Shown here one piece after another: positions 12,001 to 20,965 of a DNA stretch of 64,000 bases (its first letter is position 1; every line of letters begins with the position of its first letter). The notes under the pieces are model-generated. The model did no database searches. It worked only from the letters and a program-made list of their open reading frames with translations, and was not told the origin of the DNA. Source of the stretch: Cricetomys ansorgei (taxonomy: Eukaryota; Chordata; Mammalia; Rodentia; Nesomyidae); contig JAMJFZ010003581.1 in NCBI GenBank assembly GCA_026225945.1, forward strand, positions 5,393,001 to 5,457,000. The letters are read 5' to 3'. Position numbers and translations under genes: made by a program.

Positions 12001-12495
12001 TAAAATGTGTTGCCTATTGAGTCAGTATATGATGTAATATAGGCTACCGTTTATTGTATTATTTTTTTGGAAAACTTTGTATAAACAAAAATATGTAAAT
12101 TTCCCCAAGCCAATTATCTAATTACATACTTCAGTGCCCCTCAAGTTACCCTAAAGTTTTAGAACCAAACAGTATACTAATTTACAGAATACCCCCATCT
12201 TGTCATTCCAGTAGAGACTTAAGGAACTCCTAAATAATGGAAGGAAGAGTGGCCACAGGGGAGTGACTTCAGTTAAGGTAATTTGGGTTGGGTTATTAAA
12301 CGGAAGGTGAAGAGGATGAACTGTTTATGAAACAAAAGGATCATTCACATTTGCTGCAAGCGACAAACTGATTGAAAAAACTAGAAAGATCTAAAAGTCA
12401 GAATATTTTTCAGCATAAAAAAAACCCAAATACTAGTATTTCCACCACAAGAATAAAATGATGATAACAGCAAAGTAATGAACTACTGTCCTCGT
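9026..12495. other. Long unassigned AT-rich stretch
   Basis: About 3.5 kb without a recognisable repeat or gene. 9280-10700 is very AT-rich with short TA tracts (for example near 10275). 10800-12490 is more balanced and includes the CpG cluster listed separately. Open frames at 9500-9709 and 10354-10605 (minus) are low-complexity. Confidence 0.5.
11470..11593. other. CpG-rich patch in unique DNA
   Basis: Eight CpG dinucleotides are seen within about 124 bp (for example in agcggatg, tacggtaa, ttcggttt, cacgcatt, gaccgatc, tcgagagt, ttcgcaga), with another near 11305. Nearby kilobases contain almost none. GC content is only about 38-40%, so this is not a classical CpG island. It belongs to no repeat I recognise. 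A conserved or unmethylated element, or a recent insertion, would explain it; the function is unknown. Confidence 0.5.
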
Positions 12496-12496
12496 G

Positions 12497-12897
12497 GAAC
12501 TTCATCAGTTTGACACAGCAAGACTTATTTGAGAAGAGTTTCAATTGACAAATGTCTCCTTACAGACTGCCTGTTGGCAAGTCTATGGGACATTTTCCTG
12601 ATTACTGATTGATTCCGAGGACCCAACTAACAGTGGGTAGAACTATCTCCACCCACGTGGTTCTGAGTAACAAAAGAAAGCAGAATTAACAAGCATATGG
12701 GGATCAAACCAGTAAGCAGGGTTTATCTTAGTCTCTCCTTCAGTTTCTGATTCGTCTTCCAGCCTTGAGGTCCTGCCCTGACATCTCTGTGATGGAGTGT
12801 GTGATCCGAAAGCTGTAAGATTTATTTCATCCTTTCCTCCTCAAGTTGCTTTCGGTCAGTGTTTTATCACAGCAACAGAAACTCTAACGAATACAAC
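12497..12897 (+). mobile_element. RMER1-like rodent repeat, sense (copy 2 of 6)
   Basis: In order: catcagtttgacacagcaag, gagaagagtttcaattgac, gattactgattgattcc, cagtttctgattc, gtgatggagtgtgtgatcc, and tttatcacagcaacagaaac. This matches the sense strand of the family, including the terminal acagcaacagaaac block. Confidence 0.75.
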
Positions 12898-13189
12898 CTT
12901 GGAAACATGACACTAATCAATAGAAGCCAGTCACCAATGACCGCAACTGCATCATTCCAGGAACATGACAGGTGAGACTATCAAGACAGAAGTAAATGGA
13001 TGGATTCCTCAGGCCAGGGGGAAAGGTGATAACTGATAGTGGTTGTAGTTTCCTTACACAGTGATGGACATGTTCACTAGGCCTGACACTTTATTATAAA
13101 TCTTTAAAACACAGCTAACTGCACTATCAATGTTGGGGAACAATCTCAAAAGATATATTGAAACTTAAAAAATCAACCTACCGCCTAAC

Positions 13190-13308
13190 CTGGGGCTGGA
13201 GGAATAGCTCAGAGGTAAAGAAATTACTGCTCTTGGAGAGTCCCCAGCACCCAGATCACATGGCCACTGGTAACTCCAACAATAGTTCATCATATAGTCT
13301 CTTCTGAC

Positions 13309-13359
<51 letters not shown>

Positions 13360-13400
13360 ACATATACACACAAAAGTAAAATCTTAATTAAAAATACATA
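13190..13400 (+). mobile_element. B2 SINE with expanded CA tract
   Basis: The tRNA-like head ggggctggaggaatagctca is followed by a gagtccccagcacccagatc block, cacatggccactggtaactc and ctcttctgacct. An A-rich tail (aaagtaaaatcttaattaaa) follows the CA tract. The order and length fit B2. The CA run has grown in the position where B2/B3 elements carry a CA-rich segment. Confidence 0.85.
13311..13358. repeat. (AC)24 microsatellite
   Basis: Uninterrupted AC units inside the 3' part of a B2 element. Confidence 0.97.
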
Positions 13401-14050
13401 ACTGTACCATGGACATCAGTGACTTATAGAAGATGAAAGGTATATTTTAATGGAGCAGTTGTTTAAAAAATTAATTCTCTTAAAAGCAACTGTATCAAAA
13501 TTAAACCCAATACTCTATATATTCAGAAAAACTAAATACCGGGATGGATTTAAATAAATGAATGTTTAAATAAACTATGAAAACAATGTGAAAGATTTTC
13601 AAAGTATTCTTTCTGGCTTGTATATATAACAAGTGGCATAATAGTTATTTATGGTCCTATGTAAAGCACATTAAAGGAATGGCCTTCTAATACTTAACAA
13701 GCATCAAATTTCTTAATATAGCTAATTTCATTTCTGTATCCTATAGTTAAATGTTACAATGAAAGAACACAATATCAACGATTTTTATGACAGCTTTAAG
13801 TTACACGTCTCTCCAGAAAGCAAATTGTCAATATCTTTCTTATAACATAGGATGTAAAAAGTTATTTTACAGAGGGGACTTCATAAAACTACCAAAATTT
13901 CTCTTGCTTCATGATTTCCATGACATCTCATATATTCTGGTTTTTTAATCTTTAAAATAATCTATTCTAGTTCTATCCGTACTCTTCCTAAGCACTGTGG
14001 TTTGAGTTCTAATATCTAATTAGGAAGAGTTGTTACATAAAGCCCAACAT
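13401..14050. other. Unassigned AT-rich sequence
   Basis: No recognisable repeat, gene or RNA. Confidence 0.5.
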
Positions 14051-14054
14051 TTAA

Positions 14055-14580
14055 GGATGATTCACAGATGTGAAGAAAGAGGAACTTTCATTCACTGCTG
14101 GTAGATTGGAAATCAATACATCAATTAAGGAAATCAGTTTGGAGTTTCCTTAAAAATTTAAAAATAGAACTACCATATGACTAAGCTATTTCACTCCTGG
14201 CCATATACACAGTGAACTCAAAAACTAATACACAGAGTTATTTGCACCCTCATGTTTATTGCTGCTTTATTCACTAAAGGAAGAAAATGAAAGGGACATA
14301 GATACCCATTATCGAATGAACTGGCAAATGAAAATTTGGAGCATTTATTTTAAAAAAATGTTATTCAGCTCTAAAGAAAAGCAAAATCATCAAATGAACA
14401 GAAAAAATGGATAGACTTACATTATAGTAATCAAATGAGGTCACACAAACTCAGAAAGAAAAAGGCCGCATGTTCTCTCCCAAATGAAAGTCCTAGCCTA
14501 CAACAGACTCTAATGTATGTGTGTACACAAGAGTATAGGTGGGCACAGTATAACATGTAGTGCCAGGGCCCATCCTTGGC
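14055..14580 (+). mobile_element. L1 ORF2 3' end and 3' UTR start, sense
   Basis: Classic L1 ORF2 C-terminal and downstream wording is in order: aactaccatatgactaagct, tcactcctggccatatacac, catgtttattgctgctttat, ttattcagctctaaagaaaa, gaggtcacacaaactcagaa, then gccgcatgttctctcccaaa. It is degraded with no open frame. The right edge is uncertain. Confidence 0.87.
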
Positions 14581-14689
14581 TTGAGAAAGAGATGCGTAGG
14601 AGCAGCTCAAAGAATTGATTCAGGAGTCAAAAGCTGGTAGAAACTGGAAGCTAGTAATCTCAGGAGAAAATCAAAATTAATGAATTATC

Positions 14690-14765
14690 TATCCCTCTCT
14701 CCCTTTCTCTCTCTTTCTCTCTGTCTCTTCTTCCTTCTGCTTCTTTTTCTTCTGCTTTCTCCTGA
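14690..14765. repeat. CT-rich low-complexity tract
   Basis: An imperfect (CT)n/(CTTT)n polypyrimidine run; the purine strand is the minus strand. Confidence 0.9.
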
Positions 14766-15059
14766 GCATAAGCCAGCCCAGTCATTTATTTACTAAAAGT
14801 GCATTGCAAATCTAACAGTTTATCAGGGTCAAGCACATCCAAATCGTCACAGAAAAACTGCATAGTTACATTTTTTCTAAATTCCCATACATACTTGGTA
14901 CACTAATCATTGTAACAGTTTAATATTCAACTTGTTTTTTCTCAGAAAATCTCTAATACAATTGTTCATTGACAGTTTTCCGGGTGCTTTGCTTGCAGTT
15001 ACAGCATACAACAAACAGACAGAAGGGCAAAAAGGTCCGAGACAAACATTTTATATTTA

Positions 15060-15490
15060 TAGATTGTTAAGTTTTCTCTAGTTCTTCTACTTCTTCCCTA
15101 TATCTATCCAAACTTCAATCACGTGTTTGTTTAGCATTAATAGGATCTATTCCTCTTTCCCTTGACTATCTACTGTTCTTGTTCCTGGAGCTCTCTGTTA
15201 ACCCTAGCTAGTTCAGGAAACACAGGCTCTGGAGTATAATTACTGTCACTGAACTTGGTCACATCATATAGTTCCTTAAAGTTCTTTAAGGAATAGCTCA
15301 TGCACAATTTCATCTTGTCCCTAGTTGACTCGCATTTAGTGAGGCTGATCTGGGGGCAACAGCACTAAGGACTCTCACAAAGGCTTCCACCTCATGGACA
15401 TTAATTCAGCCTTCTTTTTCCTTATCAAGGGAGTTCCTAGAGGATAGGCTCCCATGGAGGCATTGTCCTGGATGCCATTTAGAGAAACAA
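15060..15490 (-). mobile_element. Possible endogenous retroviral gag-like remnant
   Basis: Translated on the minus strand, two short coding-like patches occur in different frames, separated by a frameshift and stops: one around 15480-15330, one around 15310-15180. Their composition resembles the N-terminal part of a retroviral Gag, but I cannot name the family. An LTR was not identified, though 14780-15060 may be associated sequence. It is a broken fossil with no coding capacity. It could instead be a different degraded repeat or a processed pseudogene. Confidence 0.35.
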
Positions 15491-15949
15491 AGGAAACTTT
15501 AGAGAGAAAAGGAAAAGAACAGCATAAAGAATGGTAAGCCCATTTGTAGAGCAGTTATTGCCAGATGTCTTCTGTAGAGGTGGCACACCAGAGGCTGGAA
15601 GTGTATCAAGCAGCCATCTGTGAAGCTATGCCATTCCTGGCAATGTAAAGGAGAACAAGAAATGGTAGATATTACATGATGAAGAAGAAGAAAATACAGA
15701 TAATAGGGACAAGGGACATAAAGCTAGTTGTTTTCCTAGTTGTAGTTCTGTCATGAAATTTTCATTTCTGAACTCAAGAAGATAAGTGCAAAAAGTATAA
15801 TTGACTTAACTTGTGTAAAATCCAGTGTGAAATGCTGCAGAATGCATTCTTACTGTATAAATCATTGAAATGTGTAGACTTTGGGCTTGGTTAACCTCAC
15901 TGAGTGATTTTTTTTAAATTTAAAACATATTTGCAATAAAGTTTTGATA

Positions 15950-15950
<1 letters not shown>

Positions 15951-15987
<37 letters not shown>
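15951..15987. repeat. (CA)18 microsatellite
   Basis: A pure CA run in unassigned sequence. The minus-strand open frame through it (poly Cys-Val) is an artefact. Confidence 0.97.
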
Positions 15988-15988
<1 letters not shown>

Positions 15989-16079
15989 GGTTCAGAAACC
16001 CTTCCTCCCTGAGGGCTACTTCTTATAGCATTAGAAGGTATAATGCATATTTCCAAGGAGAAAAGTTATCCATGTATCT

Positions 16080-16829
16080 ACAATTAAGTTTGTGAACCAG
16101 CTTTGTTAGATATCCCAGTGGTGCAATAGTGGCAATCATATCATATCATCTCCTGGGCACAACCAACAGCTGTCTAATTGGATTTAAGGCTCACTTAATA
16201 CTACAGAGCTTGTGCCTGGTCCTATTAACCTAACTAAGGCCTTCTGACGTGAAAGGTAATAGACCCTAGAGGAGAACATGTAACTACCATTTTCCTAAAT
16301 TCATGTAGCATCTAATTACATTCTAAACACCTATCCTTATTTCAAAGAACCTTATCATTGAAGCAGATGGAGACCACAATTGAGATCCATAACTGATCAA
16401 TCTGTAGAGAATAAGTACCATTGAAATTCACAGCTCCATTTAGTACATCTACATCTACAACACAACCTCTACACTCATGGCACATGGAACATCACAGGAA
16501 AAGGGACATAATAGCTGTAAAAGACAAAAGAACATGATGCCTGCTAAAATATAATGTCCTCTAGACATGATGAGTAATACATACCCACTGAAATTTTAAC
16601 AATATGGTTGTCATAACAAGACCTGCTTAATGATAACAACAGTAAATATGCCAAAAAATTTGGGAGAAATTTCACAAGGCCCTGCTATCGAATGAGAAAC
16701 CATAGGTAGTCAGAGGCTACTGAGGAAGGTATAGTCATTTTTCTCCAGGAAAACATCCACTGATAGGTTATCTAATCCCACATGGTTAGCCTTGATCATG
16801 TACTATGATCAACACTATGTGGGACTCAG

Positions 16830-16870
<41 letters not shown>

Positions 16871-16972
16871 TTCATGAATTTGAAAGGGAGTAGGGAAAAC
16901 GGAGAAGCTGGAGGTTGAAAATGAGGGGTAGAAATTATGCAAATATAATATATTCCTATATGGCAGCCCACC
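16080..16972 (+). mobile_element. L1 3' UTR, sense, nearly complete
   Basis: In order: tatcccagtggtgcaatagt, ctaattggatttaaggctca, cctagaggagaacatgtaac, gaagcagatggagaccacaa, aactgatcaatctgtagaga, ctacatctacaacacaacct, ccactgataggttatctaat, gacttcatgaatttgaaagg, then a G-rich and A-rich terminal part. This covers most of a muroid L1 3' UTR. The usual AT-rich middle has become an (AC)n tract. Confidence 0.88.
16832..16867. repeat. (AC)18 microsatellite inside L1 3' UTR
   Basis: It occupies the place of the alternating TA/CA segment of the L1 3' UTR, just before cttcatgaatttgaaagg. Confidence 0.96.
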
Positions 16973-17195
16973 AGTAATTCCAGCTTTAGAGGAAGGTGAC
17001 AACAGGATCCTCAGAGCAAGCTGGCTAAACCAGAGTAAACTCCTTCATTGAGAGACCTTGCTTCATTGAATAAGGTGGAAGAGTGATTGAGAATTATTTC
17101 AGGCATCCACCTGGACGGACACATGCACACTAAAGTACTCATACATGTACATGCACAAGCACAGGCACACACAAATAAACACACAAAAGTGGGAA
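16973..17195 (+). mobile_element. B4/RSINE1-type SINE, 3' part
   Basis: Wording: cagcccaccagtaattccag, gatcctcagagcaagctggc, taaaccagagtaaactcc, gagagaccttgc, aaggtggaagagtgattgag, then gcatccacctggac and a CA-rich tail. This is the right half of B4/RSINE1 directly after the L1 3' end. Confidence 0.72.
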
Positions 17196-17539
17196 AAAAG
17201 AAAATTACGAGTTCATAGTCACTACCTCATTTTTCTCATAGGTTTTCATTGATTAAAACTAAGTTCCACCTAAGAAATCCCTCCCTTGTCCATTGTACAA
17301 CAAAACAGTACACAAATAGCTTGTACTCTGCCACAACCTATGCTTTAGAAAATAACTATTTCATATCTTGTATTACCTTATCCAAAGAGCAACACACCAG
17401 AATAAAGCAGGAATCTAAAATGTGAGGAAATGGAATTTCATAGTGATAGTTAAATTCATATCTTATCAGAATTTTTAGTCTTCTGTCTTCTGATGTTCAT
17501 AAAGATTTATTGCATTGGATTTGCTCTTTAAAACACTCT

Positions 17540-18620
17540 TATATCAAAGACAAGTTAATCAACTTGCTATTTGTTGGAACATGGTCCAAAATGCAGTCAT
17601 GTGAGGAGAATTCTAAATGCTTATAAGAACACTCTAAGAAAATAAGAAAAGAATCTTGTGACCTCAGTGTAGACGTAATGTCTGTACAAGACAATCTTCA
17701 AACTAGACTTGGAACTTTTCAGCCTCTGAGATTTACTGCTGATTGAGTTCACTCTGACTAGCTGTCATCTGAACTCTGAATTGCAAATGGTAAATCATCT
17801 GTTCTGACTCTGATTTCTCTCTTAGCTTATTCCGGACTGGCTCCGCTCTTCTTGGCTTCTTCTGAACTGAACTGTGAGCTAATTCCACTTACATTGCCAG
17901 ACTGAACTAACTCTATCTCTGAGCTCTGCCTTTTGTCTGCTTCCCATTCTGTTTCCACTTTGCTTCTATCTGAGCTCTGCTTCCACACTCTGCTTCTACG
18001 TTGCTTCCTTCTCTGAACTCTGAACTCTACCTCTACTCTCTGATTCCCCCTTCTGAGCCCCACTTCTGCCTTCCAAGTGCTGGGATTAAAGACAAGAACT
18101 ACCACTGCCTTCTGAATTGGGATTAAAGGTATATGCCACATTGGGATTAAGGGCGTGTACTAACAGTCTTCCAACCCTAGAGCAGCCGTGCTGCCTGATT
18201 AAAAGATTAAAGATACGTTCCTCTATATCTCAGTTTTTTCAAAATACAGATTTGTTCTTAGAATGTGTTTTCATGCTCCTCCCAGTTATAGCAGATAAGA
18301 GTGAATTTACTTTAGATTACTCATTATTGCTTGCTGATATTCAATTAAATGTTTAAACTATCCTTATATGGCTCTATGGAAGAACATGTTTTGCCAAATG
18401 TGACTTGTTCCTGTGATTGTATACAACTTGAACTCATCAGAACTTTATTCATGTGACTTTCTTAACTCTCAGTATAATTTTTCTGATGCTCTGAATGAAG
18501 TTGGCTATTGCCTGAGACTTTAGTCTGCCTCATTTATCAGTTCCATTCTCCCAGGTCCCACCACCTCAAGAGCAATGACACTACTTAGTAGACACCTCCT
18601 AGCATTACGGTTTACTTTGA
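17540..18620 (-). mobile_element. LTR-like repeat (family C), split by a nested insertion
   Basis: The reverse complement is colinear with 51550-52015. Shared words include aatgaggcagactaaagtct, atagccaac, attcagagcatcaga, tgggaggagca, aagaacaa-ctgtatttt and, beyond an interruption, tcacaaga. The copy is cut at 17669-18228 by a different element, and the two outer parts join up exactly as in the uninterrupted copy. The family resembles a rodent LTR, but I cannot name it. Confidence 0.75.
17669..18228 (-). mobile_element. Nested LTR-like element (family D) with B1-like modules
   Basis: Read on the minus strand it opens with a gaacgta word, then three ctttaatccca-type B1-like modules, then a long purine-rich body, then aactcaatcagcagtaaatc and gaggctgaaaag. 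The same order occurs at 58935-59722. CTCAGT flanks it on both sides (17663-17668 and 18229-18234), a probable 5-6 bp target-site duplication. With a 5-bp duplication the sense strand ends in CA, as an LTR would. I infer a solo LTR. The 104-codon minus frame inside is a by-product of the purine-rich body. Confidence 0.65.
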
Positions 18621-20134
18621 AGCAGAAGCAGTAAAATTGCCTTTGTAAATTATTTTTAAGTATTGTTGTTTGCTTTGCATTTGAGATAATTAAATAAATA
18701 ACAAATAAATAACAATAAATTACAAAAATAAATAAATTTATTTACTTTTCTCCTTCAGAATATGTTTAGTACCCATTTAAGAATAGTAATAAATGACCCA
18801 AACTGCACATGAAAATTATAGCTGAAGTAGATATGGACTAAGTTTTTAATATTCACTGTGACCATTGTGGTAAAGTCACACGAAACATTTATATTATATA
18901 TTTATTTACTATTCTTTTTTATATACACTTAATTCTGTCCTGTTAATGTTAGTCCTTATAGACTAACATCATGGCAATGTCCTGTATGGAAGATAAGATA
19001 ATTGACTGAGTCACAATATTCATAAAGGGAAGTATTTTCATAAGAGGCTCAGTAATACTGAGAACAAAAGCAAAATATTATTTCCTTGAACTTGATGCTG
19101 GAAGATCTTCAAACACACTTGAACCAGTAACAATGACTGTAATTAATTGCCTCAAGAAGGAAATAGTTATAACTGACAACAAACTATATTTTGATCAGAT
19201 TTTGTTGTCTGCATAGTTGTTGCCAGCTTCTAGTATGACTGAAAGTGATTTGATTTCAGTCTGGTACCAGTGTATTTCCATCCAGCCAGAGGTTTCTGTT
19301 TAACAATTGCTTTGCTTGTTTGAGAAACCAAGTGAGAAATGAGGGTTAAGGATTAAGACAATGTGTTGTGATGAATAAATTAATTCAACAGCCTACTTAG
19401 AGAGAGAGAATGTCACTCTTTCCTTAAGTGTTCAAGCAGCTGAGAGGTTCCTCCCATCATCATCTCCAAGTTTTGGGAATGGAAGGAGATAATCCATGCT
19501 TTATGAAATAAAATACAAAAAACACAAACAGGGGTCTCATCTGAAAAAAGAACTATGCCTTAATGTCACCTTTAAAAAGCATTTTCTTGCTGTTATAAAG
19601 TATTCTTGTCTGTAAAAGTTCTGTGTGAACTTATTTTGTGACAGATGGTAAACCACATGCCATGCAAGACAGGGCATTCTTTGCCTCAAAGAACATGGGG
19701 AGCCCAGAGGCCAGAGGGCATGAATTTGCCTTCTGTTCCAGGTGTTGTAAGGTGCTTCTCCTTAATTCTATATGTCTTGTGTTAAAATTGTGGACAGAAA
19801 AATGAAGAAATCCAAAAATTAAGAATTATTTTTGACAAGTCATTTTTCAAAGATAAACAATTTACAACAGAATTCACATACAACCTTAGTAAGAATGGAA
19901 TATTGGTACCTCATACCTTTTTTGAATAAGGAAATATTTTAGATACCATAAAATTTTGTCAAACATAAATTTTAGATATTGAAATACACTCTATTCTTAT
20001 TTTGTGCCTTTGGTGGCTATCTCTCCAAGAGTATAAAAAAAATGCCTATGCTTCAGAAATAAAATAAACTCTGGTGAGCCATCACTGTCATCAATCTCTT
20101 GAATACTACTTTATGATAATTACTCTAATACGCA

Positions 20135-20137
<3 letters not shown>
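18621..20137. other. Unassigned sequence
   Basis: Apart from the AT-rich simple repeat near 18.7 kb, no repeat or gene is recognised. Confidence 0.5.
18686..18745. repeat. (AAAT)n-like simple repeat
   Basis: Imperfect runs of aataaataac and aaataaataaat. Confidence 0.85.

Positions 20138-20185
<48 letters not shown>
20138..20185. repeat. (GT)n microsatellite
   Basis: About 23 pure GT units ending in acacatatatat. Confidence 0.97.
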
Positions 20186-20186
<1 letters not shown>

Positions 20187-20221
20187 ACATATATATCAAA
20201 TCTATAGTTGGGTGATATGTG

Positions 20222-20613
20222 TCTTAGTCTAAGCTTTTGTTGCTGCAGTAAAACACCAGAAGACACTTGGGGAGGAAAGGTTTTATTTCATGCTTATATA
20301 TCTTCATCACAGTCCATCATGGAAAAAAGTCAGAACAGAAAATCAGGTCAAAAAAAACTGGAATCAGGATCTGATACAAAGGCTATAGATGAACATTGTT
20401 TACTACCTTGATCCTCATGGCTTGGTGAGTCCGATTTCGTATAGCAGCCAGGACTACCTGTGCACGGGTTGTACTGCCCACAGTGAGCTTGGCCTTCCCA
20501 CAGCAATCATCAATCACAATATACCACGGGATTGCCTACAGACCAACAGAGTTTCGGTTGAGGTTCCATCTTCCCAAATGACACTGGATTCTGTCACATT
20601 GATATAAAACTAG
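20222..20613 (-). mobile_element. RMER1-like rodent repeat, antisense (copy 3 of 6)
   Basis: The plus strand reads gtcttagtctaagcttttgt, gcagtaaaacaccagaagac, acttggggaggaaaggtttt, cctacagaccaacagag, and gttgaggttccatcttccca, ending ttgatataaaact. This is the best-preserved copy in the window. The 67- and 72-codon plus frames inside it are not genes. Confidence 0.82.
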
Positions 20614-20771
20614 CCAACACATGTATATTGGTATATAGTATATTAAATATGTAAATATAGTAGAATAGCATAGATAATTGTGTAAATCAAAGTTGAATTA
20701 GCTACATATCTTATTGCATCCATAGATTTTTATCAAGGTTTGCTTTGGACCACTAATTTGAAAGGACAGCA

Positions 20772-20965
20772 AGGAGATGGTGGCACATGACTTTAATCCC
20801 AGCACTCAGAAGGCAGAGGCAGGCAGATAGGTAGATAGGCAGATTTGTGTGAGTTCCAGGACAGCCTGATCTACAGAATGAGTTCCAGGACAGCCATAGT
20901 TACAACAGAGAAACCCTGTCTCAAAAAGAAACAACAACAAAAGCAAAAACAAAGAACAATAACAA
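20772..20965 (+). mobile_element. B1 SINE, relatively young
   Basis: gatggtggcacatgacttta, atcccagcactcagaaggca, gaggcaggcagata, gagttccaggacagcctgat, ctacagaatgagttccagga, and gagaaaccctgtctcaaaa, then a CAA/A-rich tail to about 20965. A gata/ggtagata insertion interrupts the left arm. This is the least diverged SINE here. Confidence 0.95.

Noticed and set aside
16786..16971. Poly Cys-Val open frames here and at 15862-16056, 30432-30614 and 52452-52640
   Set aside because: Translations of CA/TG microsatellites.
17827..18141. 104-codon minus-strand frame rich in Arg/Glu/Ser
   Set aside because: A by-product of the purine-rich body of the family D repeat.
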